Shown piece after piece: positions 1 to 11,403 of a stretch of 64,000 nt of DNA. Within the stretch, counting starts at the first letter, position 1. Each line of letters begins with the position of its first letter. Made by a program: the position numbers and the translations under genes. Below the pieces are notes generated by a model, which was not told the DNA's origin, made no database searches, and worked only from the letters and a program-made list of their open reading frames with translations. The stretch spans positions 29,358,564 to 29,422,563 of the forward strand of contig JAJLRJ010000006.1 in assembly GCA_024195265.1 (NCBI GenBank), written 5' to 3'. The DNA comes from Dendrophyllia cribrosa (Eukaryota; Cnidaria; Anthozoa; Scleractinia; Dendrophylliidae).

Positions 1-726
1 AGCTATTGTCTTCTTCTATTCTAATTGGTTAAGCACTAAATTTATCTGACGCAAATGAATATTCTTTATTTTTATACTGAAATATAATTATAAACCATTA
101 GCTCCTTCCCTTTTCTTGAAATCAAAGACATTCTATATGAGAAGGAGCCAATGCCGCAGATCAATGAGGTTTACTGTAGTTATTACAGTGTATGTGGAGC
201 TTTACTTAAAGTCTTTCCACATAAAGTTTTGTCATGGTATTGAATCAAATGATGCACTCCGATTAAACTGTATAATTAGGTTCACTTTTTTATTGAATCA
301 AATGATTCACAATAGTTGACTTGCATTATTGTTCATTTTATTCATATCAAATGATACACACCAGCTAAATCAATATGATGTAACATGTCTCCAGAATACT
401 TGCAATGCACAAAATTAATCCAGATTATCCAGACATTGGTGAGACTTGCACTATATACATGTAAAATTACAATATACATGTAAAATTAAGATGAAAAATA
501 TCCACAAGCTTTGCACTGTACACACGCAGGTTTGCCCTGATTTTCCATGCTTGTGTTGCAACGGCAACCACAATGCATGCATTTGTAATCATGTTCTACA
601 ACCATAATGCATGAAATTGATACTAAAATACAAAATATATCCACTGTGCTTGCACTATACACAATAAATATTATAATTTTTCAGGTTGTAATTAATATGG
701 CATTATTCTTTCTTGTTACTCCATAG
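1..726. other. No gene seen; AT-rich, probably intronic
   Basis: No convincing coding region is seen. The stretch is AT-rich, with a loosely repeated tcaaatgat motif around 240-360. It ends in a plausible splice acceptor (ttactccatag, ending at 726) that feeds the first exon of the gene at 727, so it is probably the upstream intron of that gene. Confidence 0.5.
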
Positions 727-2616
727 ACATGCAAGAGGCAATGCAAAATTGTATACAGAATATTAAAGTCCTTTCATTCCTGTTGAATGCTGTTTACAAC
801 ATCAAAGAGTGGCTGACGCCACACGCAGAGCAGCTCCATGACCATACGCAGCCAAAATATTTTAAATTTGTAAGAAATTCCTCTGGAAAGTGCAAAATGT
901 TCTACCGCAATTACTCTCACATGCCGTGGGAGGGTCCTGTGGTTATCTTGAAGGTGCAGCTATAGCTTTTTTTATACTGAATTTGTGTCATAAATTACTT
1001 TTTTTATATACTGTATTTGGTCAAATAAGGTCATTTATTTAATTTTGAGACCTTGAGGGTGGGCACTTATTCGAGGGGGGGCTTTTTTTTTAACATTTTC
1101 AGCAAGGATTAAATAAGCCAATTTTGCAACAGAATTGATGCTCCTCTTACTTCGTGCTGGGCTAGTACGAACATGATTATGGGTGTGGGCGCATATTGAT
1201 TTTTTATTCTCAAACTCATTAATAATTCATGAAGAAAATACAAAGGAAATTAATGTTTAATGAGTGTTTGGAAATCAGATGAAACACTCCTCATTTTTGC
1301 ATCCTTAATTTCTCCTTCTAAAATCATTTTGTTTGAGAAGTAATATCAAACATTCGACAGTATTTCATCACAAGATCAAACACCTCGAAGTTCGTCAAAA
1401 ATACTCCGCTGCGCGTCGTATTTTCAACTCTCTTCTCAGTGTTTGATCTTGTGATGAAACACCGTGTCTCATGTTTGATATATTACGTCTTTCATGGTGG
1501 GCGCTTATTTGAAGGTGGGCGCTTATTTGAAGGTGGGCACTTTATGGGGGTGGGCGCGTATTAATTTTTTAGTCTTTCATGGTGGGCGCTTATTTGAAGG
1601 TGGGCACGTATTGGAAACAATACAGTAAAGCACTGAAGTGTATGTTTTTAAAATATTTTGTACTCACTGTAGAGTCAACCAAGTGGCAAACCAAGTCTAG
1701 TTAAGCCTGTGTTGGACAAAATTGACATTGAGGGTTTGAAACGTGACCTTGGAAAGTTCAGAGAGCATTACCCTGAAAAGGCATTCTTATTCTGGAGTGA
1801 CTGGGTTCATAAAGTTGATGAATTGGCCGCCTTGCCAGAGGAGTGGGAATGGCCCTTGGATGCTATTCAGTCTGCAGAAAAAATAAAGCCATCTGCCATT
1901 GATCGTTCTGTCCCTGAAAACCTTCAGGCACTACAGGACAAGGAAAGTCAGCCAACTGGACAGGCAAGTCAATAACATAAGTGCTTCCCTTTCAGTAGTT
2001 AATTAAATGATACACCACATAATTATTCACTAAAGAGGATCTTTGATGACATTTCATGTGGAGCATGAAAAGTTATGCAATTGAATTAAAATTTTAGTTG
2101 CCATTAATTTATGGAGAAGAATTTTTTTTTCCAAAACAATTTGTGCATGTGGCAACATTCAGCTTGGCATTCGACTCTAGGAGATATGCAAGCAAAATTT
2201 TTTGTTACCTTTGCAATAACTGTTGTCCTTTTTTCAGATTTATACTGGAAGGCACATTGCCCCAAGAAATAGAGAAAATCCTGCTGAGCGTGTTGATTCT
2301 TTCATAGAAGGACTTCCAAGTCGAAACCTATGTGGCAGTGTCCTTGTCAAATTGGGATGAGGAACCAATCATTGGTGTTGTAAAAGAGGTGACAGAGGAG
2401 CAATTCAAAATCTATTACTGGAAAGGGACATACGGAGGGAGATGGTCTCCTTTAAACAAACCAAGATCAAGGGAACCTTGGACACAGATGCTTCCCAAAG
2501 AGTGCATTATTATTCATTCATTTGAACTCACCGAAGCCAAAAAGCTGCAGGCAACTACAAGGAGGCACTTAATGGAAAAGTACACTTCGCTAAAGAGTGT
2601 TGCTGATAATTCATAA
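727..2616 (+). pseudogene. 3' part of a spliced gene of unknown family, frameshifted in its last exon
   Basis: I do not recognise the family. Three exons can be read in one phase: 727-953 (donor AAG|gtgcag), 1673-1963 (acceptor tcactgtag) and 2238-2616 (acceptor ttttttcag). The middle intron would start with a non-canonical GC donor, ACAG|gcaagt. Exon 1 ends in PWEGPVVILK, exon 2 includes KAFLFWSDWVHKVDELA, and exon 3 starts IYTGRHIAPRNRENPAER. The last exon needs a one-base frame change near 2315-2335 to join SFIEGLPS to a Trp- and Lys-rich C-terminus (YYWKGTYGGRWSPLNK). That C-terminus has a small beta-barrel look but no domain I can name. Upstream exons lie outside the window. It could be a transposon-derived gene. 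Confidence 0.5.
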
Positions 2617-2811
2617 TAGCGTAGCGCTCTTCTCTACTCTAAGCTTAGATATTCAAAGATCTAGCATGAAACATGATATAAATCTTGTCAACAAGTTTGA
2701 TATTACAAATGTATAACCAGTTTGTTCTTGGTTGGTTAGATTTTTTCACGGGCAACATGCACAAGCTTCGCAGGATTTTTGTATCCTAGTGGTATTTACT
2801 GCTCAATAAGT

Positions 2812-4262
2812 ATAGTTTTTGCTGATTTTTATTAATTTTACCAAACCCAGAATTTCTGCATCTTAGCTCAGTGCAGTGTATTTTGGCTGATTTTTATTCA
2901 TTTTACCAAACGTAGAATTTCTACATCTCAGCTCAGTTGATTTTGGCTGATTTCATTAATTTTACCAGGATTTTTGTAACCTAGTGGTATTTACTGTTCA
3001 ATAAGTATAGTTTTTGCTGACTTTTATTAATTTTACCAGATGCAGAATTTCTGCATCTCAGCTCAGTGCAGTGGATTTTGGCTGTTTTTTTTTATTCATT
3101 TTACCAAATGCAGAATTTCTGCATCTAAGCTCAGTGCAGTGGATTTTGGCTGATTTCATTAATTTTACCAGATGCAGAATTTCTGCATCTTAGCTCAGTG
3201 CAGTGGATTTTGGCTGTTTTTTTATTCATTTTACCGAATGCAGAATTTCTGCATCTAAGCTTAGTGCAGTGGATTTTGGCTGATTTAATTAATTTTACCA
3301 GATGCAGAATTTCTGCATCTTAGCTCAGTGCAGTGGATTTTGACTGTTTTTTATTCATTTTACCAAATGCAGAATTTCTGCATCTAAGCTCAGTGCAGTG
3401 AATTTTGGCTGATTTCATAAATTTTACTAGATGCGGAATTTCTGCATCTTAGCTCAGTGCAGTGGATTTTGGCTGTTTTTTATTCATTTTACCAAATACA
3501 GAATTTCTGCATCTAAGCTCAGTGCAGTGAATTTTGACTGATTTCATTAATTTTACCAGATGCAGAATTTCTGCATCTTAGCTCAGTGCAGTGGATTTTG
3601 ACTGTTTTTTATTCATTTTACCAAATGCAGAATTTCTGCATCTAAGCTCACTGCAGTGGATTTTGGCTGATTTCATTAATTTTACCAGATGCGGAATTTC
3701 TGCATTTTAGCTCAGTGCAGTGGATTTTGGCTGTTTTTTATTCATTTTACCAAATGCAGAATTTCTGCATCTAAGCTCACTGCAGTGGATTTTGGCTGAT
3801 TTCATTAATTTTACCAGATGCGGAATTTCTGCATTTTAGCTCAGTGCAGTGGATTTTGGCTAATTTTTATTCATTTTACCAAACGCAGAATTTCTGCATC
3901 TTAGCTCAGTGCAGTGGATTTTGGCTGATTTCATTAATTTTACCAGATGCGGAATTTCTGCATCTTAGCTCAGTGCAGTGGATTTTGGCTGTTTTTTATT
4001 CATTTTACCAAATGCAGAATTTCTGCATCTAAGTTCAGTGCAGTGGATTTTGACTGATTTCATTAATTTTACCAGATGCAGAATTTCTGCATCTTAGCTC
4101 AGTGCAGTGGATTTTGCCTGTTTTTTTTATTCATTTTACCAAATGCAGAATTTCTGCATCTAAGCTTAGTGCAGTGGATTTTGGCTGATTTCAGTAATTT
4201 TACCAGATGCAGAATTTCTGCATCTTAGCTCAGTGCAGTGGATTTTGACTGTTTTTTATTCA
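2812..4262. repeat. Minisatellite with ~65-bp units in alternating A/B types
   Basis: Head-to-tail units of about 65 bp each carry gatgcagaatttctgcatc, a perfect inverted repeat with 9-bp arms around one T, followed by tagctcagtgcagtggattt. Two unit types alternate: one ends in ctgatttcattaattttaccag, the other in ctgttttttattcattttacc. This gives a ~130-bp higher-order period. The array continues at 8043, so 4263-8030 is a later insertion. Short open frames in it are by-products of repetition. Confidence 0.95.
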
Positions 4263-4299
4263 CGACTGAGTCGATAAGGTAAATTGACCACCGTAAAAA

Positions 4300-4348
4300 G
4301 ATTCAAATAGCTGACGTTTCGAGCGCTAGCCCTTCGTCGGAGCGAATC
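4300..4348 (-). ncRNA. Hammerhead-like motif, PLE-1 inverted 5' copy
   Basis: On the minus strand GATTC and GCT pair with AGC and GAATC as a two-part stem I around a core CCGACGA, an imperfect stem II, CGAAAC and GTC. Hammerheads have been reported in PLE pseudo-LTRs. The core differs from the consensus CTGANGA at the U4 position (C here), so activity is doubtful. Stem III would be the palindrome ACGT, as in hammerheads that act as dimers. Confidence 0.55.
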
Positions 4349-4818
4349 AAGGAATTGTGGGTAGTGTGTGGTTTTATATAGTAAGCGGTGGAGCTACGCT
4401 ATTGGTGGAAATTTGGTGACGTGAAAAACAAATGTAGATTAGTTGAATGAAAAGCGTTCGTTGATTCCGTGGGGTTTGAGAGTGCCGATTTGAAAGATGA
4501 TTTTTTGTTCTAGGTTTTTACGGCTTTCTGTGTTACCCTGGTGTAGGGAAAGGCCGCAGATTGTCATGTGTTGTTTAGAATGGTTAGTAAGATTAAAATG
4601 GCGCGCGACTGGTTTGGATGCGTCTTTGTCATTTTTTTCAACGTCTCGGAGACCTAGAACAAAAAATCATCTTTCAAATCGGCACTCTCAAACCCCACGG
4701 AATCAACGAACGCTTTTCATTCAACTAATCTACATTTGTTTTTCACGTCACCAAATTTCCACCAATAGCGTAGCTCCACCGCTTACTATATAAAACCACA
4801 CACTACCCACAATTCCTT

Positions 4819-4868
4819 GATTCGCTCCGACGAAAGGCTAGCGCTCGAAACGTCAGCTATTTGAATAT
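4819..4868 (+). ncRNA. Hammerhead-like motif, PLE-1 5' direct copy (diverged)
   Basis: Same motif as at 7868, with changes: stem II begins AAGGC instead of AGGGC, and the distal arm reads GAATA instead of GAATC, which weakens stem I. Position at the upstream pseudo-LTR fits a 5' self-cleavage site in PLEs. Confidence 0.45.
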
Positions 4869-5065
4869 TTTTACGGTGGTCAATTTACCTTATCGACTCA
4901 GTCGATAAAACTAAATTCTCGTGTTTCATCCCCCCACCGACGCAGCACCACAGTTTCTCTAGAAACTAACCCCATTCATTTGTTGTTTATTCGCTGCGAC
5001 CATTAACTTTTTACATCAATATTTCTTACTCAACAGCTTTCTCACCGAACGAACCGAAGACAACG

Positions 5066-7777
5066 ATGCCTAACCTCAAGACACTCACCAAGGAGCTACG
5101 CCAGGAAATCGTAAGTTATCTTATTCCTTTTCCCCCCATTTCCACTAATTTAGCCTTTCGTTTAGCCACTCACATCTTTACCAAAACTAGGTTTTGTAGT
5201 CACATCAATTTCATCGGCCGTTGCCTCCAATCCAAAGTCATTCCTAAAGGGTTTCGTTCAAATTTTCACGCTTCTACATTCTCTGATTCCAATCAACAAT
5301 ATTTCCACGAAATTCACCATGCCCAAAATTCTTTCTCGCGTAATATTATGAGGATCACTTTCAGAGCTATGTGCCTTAAACGTAACAATCTCGAAAAGGA
5401 AATTATCCAATACCGTTCCGAACTTTCCAAAATTTGTCCAGCTGTCTTAGTACAATCAATTCGCGCTAAAATTCAAGAACTCAATGCTAAACTGTTCAAC
5501 AGCCTTAACCAAATCAAGACCCAAAAACTTGAACAGTTAATAGGTCCTCAATTATCCGGCAACCATTCATTCGATAGTCACAATGGCGTCGTTACCATTC
5601 CGGAAAATTTGCCGCTTTCTAACCCAGAGAGGTCTGTTCTTAGTAAAGGTTTAAACTTTGTTCCTATAGCGAAACAAACCGACGAATTTTCAGTCAAACA
5701 AGATGTTGAAAAATTCCTTCGCCGCGTGCAATTAAGAGCTTTTTTCCACGACAAAGAAGACAATTCTAACACCTCGGAAAAAGATGTTTTTGAAACACTC
5801 AACGTTCGCAAATCAAAATGGACTCCCCCAGAGGGCCAGTTTTCTTCTCTAGATTTTTTCGTCAAAAAATGTCGTCACGATGTCCAAAAACTTAAATTTA
5901 ACCGCCACACCAAAATTTCCAACCTTTCAACAGGAGAATGGGCAGCGCTCAAAAGTCTTAGCAAACGACGCGACATTGTTATCAAAGCGGCCGACAAAGG
6001 CGGGGCGGTAGTTGTTTGGCGGACCGACCTTTAGCGACAAGAGGCTTTTCGGCAACTTTCTGACACCGCTTTCTATGCCAAAGTTGATAAAGATCTCACT
6101 TCTACCAACCAAAAAATTGTCAAAGAAACTATCCAAGACCTCATTACTAAACAACAATTACCAGTTACCGCCAACAATCTCATCATCACTACTCCTAGAA
6201 CCTCACGCGTTTATTTCAAACCTAAAATTCATAAACCAAACAATCCGGGCCGACCCATTGTTTCCGCTTGTAGCTGTCCTACCGAACTAATTTCTAGCTA
6301 TTTAGACAAAATCATGGCCCCCATTGTCAAATCACTACCCTCGTACATTAAGGACACCAATCACGCACTCGAAATTTTCCGGGATTTCAGTTTTGCCAGC
6401 GAAAACAAATTAATTTTCACTATGGACATTACCTCTTTATATACCGTCATCCCCAATGACGAAGGACTTCAAGCACTAAAATATTTTTTCGACCAGCGCT
6501 CCATTCAAAACCCAAGCTCAGAAACACTGCTCCGCTTAGCCGAATTAGTTTTGACACTTAACTGTTTTTCATTTTCCCAAAACTACTACAAACAAGTAAA
6601 TGGAGTCGCCATGGGCACCAAAATGGGACCAAGCTACGCTAACCTTTTTGTAGGCCACATCGAAGACAAATTTTTTAATCAGTACCACGGAACCAAACCC
6701 GAACTCTACGGCCGCTACATCGATGATTGCATTGGCGTTACCTCTTCCAGTAAAGAGGAACTTAATCAATTCATAACTTCTGTCAATACTTTTCATCCAG
6801 CTCTAAAATATACCTGGGAAATTTCCGAAACCTCAGTCGCTTTTCTTGACATTAATATTTCAATCAACGGTAACAGTTTATCCACAAGTGTGCACTACAA
6901 ACCTACAGATTCCCACAGTTATCTGTTACATTCATCCTCACATCCATCGCACGTTAAAAACGCCATTCCGTATTCTCAATTTCTCAGACTTCGACGTCTA
7001 TGTAGTGATGACTCTGATTTTTCCAACAAATCAGAAGAAATGTGCCAGTTTTTCAAGAAACGTGGGTACCCTAACTCTGTTGTTAATACGGGCCAACAAC
7101 GTGCACAACAGATCGACAGACAGTCAGCACTACAAACGCCACAGAAGGAAGAGAACGAGAGAATTCCATTCACCCTCACTTTCCACCCATACAACAACAC
7201 AGTCAAAACCATCATTTTAAAAAATTTCAAATTACTCCAAAACGACCCCGAAACTGGCAGAATTTTTTCACAACCCCCACTAATTTCATTCAAACGTGAC
7301 AAAAACATAGGCAACTTTCTAGTTACGAGCGCCCTGAAATCTGACGATGTACCGGGAACTTTCAAATGCACACGCACACGATGTAACACTTGTCCTTTCA
7401 TTCACAACGCGGACAAAATAACAGGACCCAAACGATCTATTAAAATCACTGATCGTTTTACATGCACCTCCGTAAATGTTATCTACTGCATTACATGTAC
7501 TTTTTGCAAAAAGATATACATTGGCGAAACAGGGAGGAGACTGGGCGACCGTTTTCGTGAACATCTCCGAGACGTTGAAAAAAATGACAAAGACGCATCC
7601 AAACCAGTCGCGCGCCATTTTAATCTTACTAACCATTCTAAACAACACATGACAATCTGCGGCCTTTCCCTACACCAGGGTAACACAGAAAGCCGTAAAA
7701 ACCTAGAACAAAAAATCATCTTTCAAATCGGCACTCTCAAACCCCACGGAATCAACGAACGCTTTTCATTCAACTAA
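5066..7777 (+). pseudogene. PLE reverse transcriptase with GIY-YIG endonuclease, one nonsense codon
   Basis: One frame of about 903 codons starts at MPNLKTLTKELRQEIVSYL. It has a long N-terminal region, the RT core with the catalytic YIDD at residues ~551-554 (6716-6727), a basic linker, a Cys-rich stretch (CTRTRCNTCPF, then YCITCTFC), and the GIY-YIG endonuclease (IYIGETGRRLGDRFREHL from residue ~817). PLEs use RT with a C-terminal GIY-YIG nuclease to copy into nicked DNA. A TAG at 6032-6034 interrupts the frame in the N-terminal third; the frame is open on both sides, so a single base change explains it. No intron is needed. Confidence 0.93.
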
Positions 7778-7867
7778 TCTACATTTGTTTTTCACGTCAC
7801 CAAATTTCCACCAATAGCGTAGCTCCACCGCTTACTATATAAAACCACACACTACCCACAATTCCTT

Positions 7868-7916
7868 GATTCGCTCCGACGAAGGGCTAGCGCTCGAAAC
7901 GTCAGCTATTTGAATC
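7868..7916 (+). ncRNA. Hammerhead-like motif, PLE-1 3' pseudo-LTR
   Basis: Readable as GATTC-GCT / CCGACGA / AGGGCTAGCGCTC / GAAAC-GTC / AGC-TATTT-GAATC. Stem I forms from GATTC+GCT with AGC+GAATC, leaving an internal loop TATTT. The catalytic boxes CNGACGA and GAAA and the cleavage triplet GTC are in the right order. The fourth core base is C rather than U. Confidence 0.55.
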
Positions 7917-8042
7917 TTTTTACGGTGGTCAATTTACCTTATCGACTCAGTCGATAAAACTAAATTCTCGTGTTTCATCCCCCCACCGACGCAGCACCAC
8001 AGTTTCTCTAGAAACTAACCCCATTCATTTGTTTTTTATTCA

Positions 8043-8535
8043 TTTTACCAAATGCAGAATTTCTGCATCTAAGCTCAGTGCAGTGGATTTTGGCTGATTT
8101 CATTAATTTTACCAGATGCGGAATTTCTGCATCTTAGCTCAGTGCAGTGGATTTTGGCTGTTTTTTATTCATTTTACCAAATGCAGAATTTCTGCATCTA
8201 AGCTCAGTGCAGTGGATTTTGACTGATTTCATTAATTTTACCAGATGCAGAATTTCTGCATCTTAGCTCAGTGCAGTGGATTTTGGCTAATTTTTATTCA
8301 TTTTACCAAACGCAGAATTTCTGCATCTTAGCTCAGTACGGTGGATTTTGGCTGATTTTTATTCATTTTACCAAACGCAGAATTTCTGCATCTTAGCTCA
8401 GTGCGGTGGATTTTGACGGCTGATTTTTGTTCATTTTACCAAATGCAGAATTTCTGCATCTTAGCTCAGTGCGGTGGATTTTGGCTGATTTTTATTCATT
8501 TTACCAAACGCAGAATTTCTGCATATTAGCTGCCA
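8043..8535. repeat. Minisatellite, right part of the interrupted array
   Basis: Continues the ~65-bp units with the tgcagaatttctgca palindrome and gctcagtgc motif. The last units are more diverged (gctcagtgcggtgg variants) and the array decays at about 8535 into single-copy DNA. It is the other half of the array at 2812-4262. Confidence 0.95.
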
Positions 8536-9006
8536 TGTGCAGAATTTTTGCAGCTTTGGTTCAGCACATACATAACTGTTAGTCACGTTTCTCACCGACT
8601 CTAAAATTGAGTTGGGTAAATAAAGTCATTCTTTACTGAACCAGTTTGTTTGTTGTTGGGAATATAAGATCCACAATGAACACAGAACAGGCTCCGAGAA
8701 ATATCCATGTGATCCACGGAAAATAGCAAGTTTGGAAAAACCCATTTTAGTTTGGAACGCGTTCTGTTCTATAAACACCACGTGACTTTTCTAAAGAAGT
8801 AAATGATTCATGTTTTAAGTTTATTTGGAACTTCAAACCAGACAAAGTCAAACGTAATACCCACATTGGTCCCATTGACAAGGGTGGTCTTAACATGAAT
8901 GGGGTTAGTTTCTAGAGAAACTGTGGTGCTGCGTCGGTGGGGGGATGAAACACGAGAATTTAGTTTTATCGACTGAGTCGATAAGGTAAATTGACCACCG
9001 TAAAAA

Positions 9007-9055
9007 GATTCAAATAGCTGACGTTTCGAGCGCTAGCCCTTCGTCGGAGCGAATC
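9007..9055 (-). ncRNA. Hammerhead-like motif, PLE-2 left arm
   Basis: Minus-strand copy matching the motif at 7868 in every core position I can compare: CCGACGA box, CGAAAC, GTC, and GATTC/GAATC distal pairing. Same C at the fourth core position. Confidence 0.5.
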
Positions 9056-9145
9056 AAGGAATTGTGGGTAGTGTGTGGTTTTATATAGTAAGCGGCGGAG
9101 CTACGCTGTTGGTAGAAATTTGGTGACGTGAAAAACAAATGTAGA

Positions 9146-9745
9146 TTAGTTGAATGAAAAGCGTTCGTTGATTCCGTGGGGTTTGAGAGTGCCGATTTGA
9201 AAGATGATTTTTTGTTCTAGGTTTTTACGGCTTTCTGTGTTACCCCGGTGTAGGGAAAGGCCGCAGATTGTCATGTGTTGTTTAGAATGGTTAGTAAGAT
9301 TAAAATGGTGCGCGACTGGTTTGGATGCGTCTTTGTCATTTTTTTCAACGTCTCGGAGATGTTCACGAAAACGGTCGCCCAGTCTCCTCCCTGTTTCGCC
9401 AATGTATATCTTTTTGCAAAAAGTACATGTAATGCAGTAGATAACATTTACGGAGGTGCATGTAAAACGATCAGTGATTTTAATAGATCGTTTGGGTCCT
9501 GTTATTTTGTCCGCGTTGTGAATGAAAGGACAAGTGTTACATCGTGTGCGTGTGCATTTGAAAGTTCCCGGTACATCGTCAGATTTCAGTGTGCTCGTAA
9601 CTAGAAAGTTGCCTATGTTTTTGTCACGTTTGAATGAAATTAATGGGGGTTGTGAAAAAATTCTGCCAGTTTCGGGGTCGTTTTGGAGTAATTTGAAATT
9701 TTTTAAAATGATGCTTTTGACTGTGTTGTTGTGTGGGTGGAAAGT
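9146..9745 (-). pseudogene. PLE GIY-YIG endonuclease fragment
   Basis: Minus-strand open frame equal to the C-terminal ~200 residues of the PLE-1 protein. It starts at the truncation junction in TFHPHNNTVKS, passes the Cys-rich YCITCTFC and the GIY-YIG core KIYIGETGRRLGDRFREHL, and ends in GINERFSFN. Only a few residues differ from PLE-1 (for example VAHHF for VARHF), suggesting close relatives. Lacks the reverse transcriptase. Confidence 0.9.
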
Positions 9746-10027
9746 GACAAAGACGCATCCAAACCAGTCGCGCGCCATTTTAATCTTACTAACCATTCTA
9801 AACAACACATGACAATCTGCGGCCTTTCCCTACACCAGGGTAACACAGAAAGCCGTAAAAACCTAGAACAAAAAATCATCTTTCAAATCGGCACTCTCAA
9901 ACCCCACGGAATCAACAAACGCTTTTCATTCAACTAATCTACATTTGTTTTTCACGTCACCAAATTTCCACCAATAGCGTAGCTCCGCCGCTTACTATAT
10001 AAAACCACACACTACCCACAATTCCTT

Positions 10028-10076
10028 GATTCGCTCCGACGAAGGGCTAGCGCTCGAAACGTCAGCTATTTGAATC
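10028..10076 (+). ncRNA. Hammerhead-like motif, PLE-2 right arm
   Basis: Plus-strand copy identical by eye to the one at 7868. Together with 9007-9055 it makes the two pseudo-LTR motifs face each other across the inverted dimer. Confidence 0.5.
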
Positions 10077-11403
10077 TTTTTACGGTGGTCAATTTACCTT
10101 ATCGACTCAGTCGATAAAACTAAATTCTCGTGGTCTTAACATGATTGACTTCAACATGATGAACAAAGCTTTGAAAGCATCATGGTTTAAGCGTTTATAC
10201 AATGCCGCAGAAGTAAATGGTGCTCCCTCTTCTTATCTGTCACATCTCGATATGGAGGCCCTTTCCTCTTTGACTGTAATTTTGATACAAAAGATTTGAA
10301 TTTAGATCAATACCTACCATCATTTTACATTGAAGTACTCAGTGCTTGGCAAGAGTTACATTCAAAAACCCCTTCCACTGCTTACGAATACGAAAATGAA
10401 ATCATCTGGAATAATCGCTTTATCAAAATTGATGGAAAACCGGTTTTCTATTCCTCATGGTATAAAAAGGTATAACTAAAATACGTCAACTTTTAAAAAA
10501 GAACAAAACGTTTCTTACCTGTTCAGAATTCCAACTAAAATATGAACTGTCAGTAAATTTTTTAACGTATAATGGACTCCTAGCCACAATTCCTTATGAT
10601 TGGAAAAAAACAATTTTAAATTCTACACAGAACCATATTTTGATCGACAGTAATGACGTTACTCGTACTAACGTTACTGCTAAAGTTGCACGCAAACTGC
10701 TTGTTCTCAATTCAGTAGAATCTCCAAACGCAGAAATGACAATAATGCAAGAAAATATGTCTCCTAAATCTATTTACGAACTGCCTTTTAAGAAAACAAA
10801 CTTAGATGTTGCCAATTCAAGGTAATAAATATCATGATCCCAACGAATAAGACTCTTTAAAATGAAATTGAAAAGTTCTCCCAACTGTGACCGTTGCAAC
10901 TTCCCCAATGAAACCCTATTCCATCTACTTCATGACTGTCCTGTAATACAAACTTTCTGGTAATCGGTTATTTCTTGGTGTTATGATAAGCGATCAGAAA
11001 ATGTCTTCCTAAATACTTTAGACATCGTCTATGGATATAAACCAGAATCTAGTCATTATTATGCTTTGAACCGCTTTATAATTATCACCAAATATTATAT
11101 TTTTTTGTGCTGGTTGAATAATACTTTTCCATGCCTCGAAAATGTTCTGTCTGTTAGTAAATGATAAGATTAGTTCTGAACGAACGATTGCTTTTAAAAA
11201 TAATACCTTAAAAAAAAATGGAATCAAAATGGACAACACTTTGCACATAAACTCCCACAAATGTTCTGCAGCGCAAGGGTGTGCCACTCTTTGTTTTTTA
11301 ATTTCTTTTTTCAATTTCATTTACCTTTGTTTCTATGTAAATTAAGTTGTACCTGTAACTAATGTATGATCTTTAAATAAATAAATTAAAAAAAAAAAAA
11401 AAA

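Larger units (their letters stand above)
4263..8030 (+). mobile_element. Penelope-like retroelement PLE-1, near full length
   Basis: The element begins with an inverted copy of its own 3' end (4263-4651, minus), followed by a direct copy of the 3' end (from 4652, plus), the coding body, and the terminal pseudo-LTR (about 7690-8030). Inverted and tandem partial pseudo-LTRs are the usual PLE arrangement. It is flanked by a 12-bp duplication, gttttttattca, at 4251-4262 and 8031-8042. This sits inside a minisatellite unit, which resumes exactly afterwards. The single reading frame has one internal stop, so this copy is probably not autonomous, but it is otherwise well preserved. Confidence 0.95.
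8899..10131. mobile_element. Penelope-like element PLE-2, inverted 3'-end dimer
   Basis: A minus-strand 3' part (8899 to about 9745) is joined head-to-head to a plus-strand 3' part (about 9747-10131). Both arms end in the same pseudo-LTR sequence as PLE-1. It is flanked by a 13-bp duplication ggtcttaacatga at 8886-8898 and 10132-10144; removing the insert and one copy restores the LINE frame GGLNM-IDFN. No RT core is present, so this is a 5'-truncated, non-autonomous copy. Confidence 0.92.
8793..11400 (+). pseudogene. 3' part of a Tx1/L1-like LINE, broken, with poly(A) tail
   Basis: Fragments in several frames read as the region after the LINE reverse transcriptase: CFKFIWNFKPDKVKRN (before PLE-2), then PIDKGGLNM continuing as IDFNMMNKALKASWFKRL after it. 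Further on come IIWNNRFIKIDGKPVFY, SSWYKKGI, and a Cys/His knuckle CDRCNFPNETLFHLLHDC at about 10890-10940. These are typical of L1/Tx1-clade ORF2 C-termini. The 3' end is an A-rich tail at about 11388-11403. Several stops and frameshifts are present and there is no RT core, so it is 5' truncated. PLE-2 lies inside it. Confidence 0.85.

Noticed and set aside
6976..7719. Minus-strand frames across the PLE body
   Set aside because: Antisense of the RT/GIY-YIG ORF; no motif of their own.
2812..8535. CRISPR-like array of palindromic repeats
   Set aside because: The units are contiguous with no unique spacers, carry diverged copies, and lie in animal-type DNA; this is a minisatellite.
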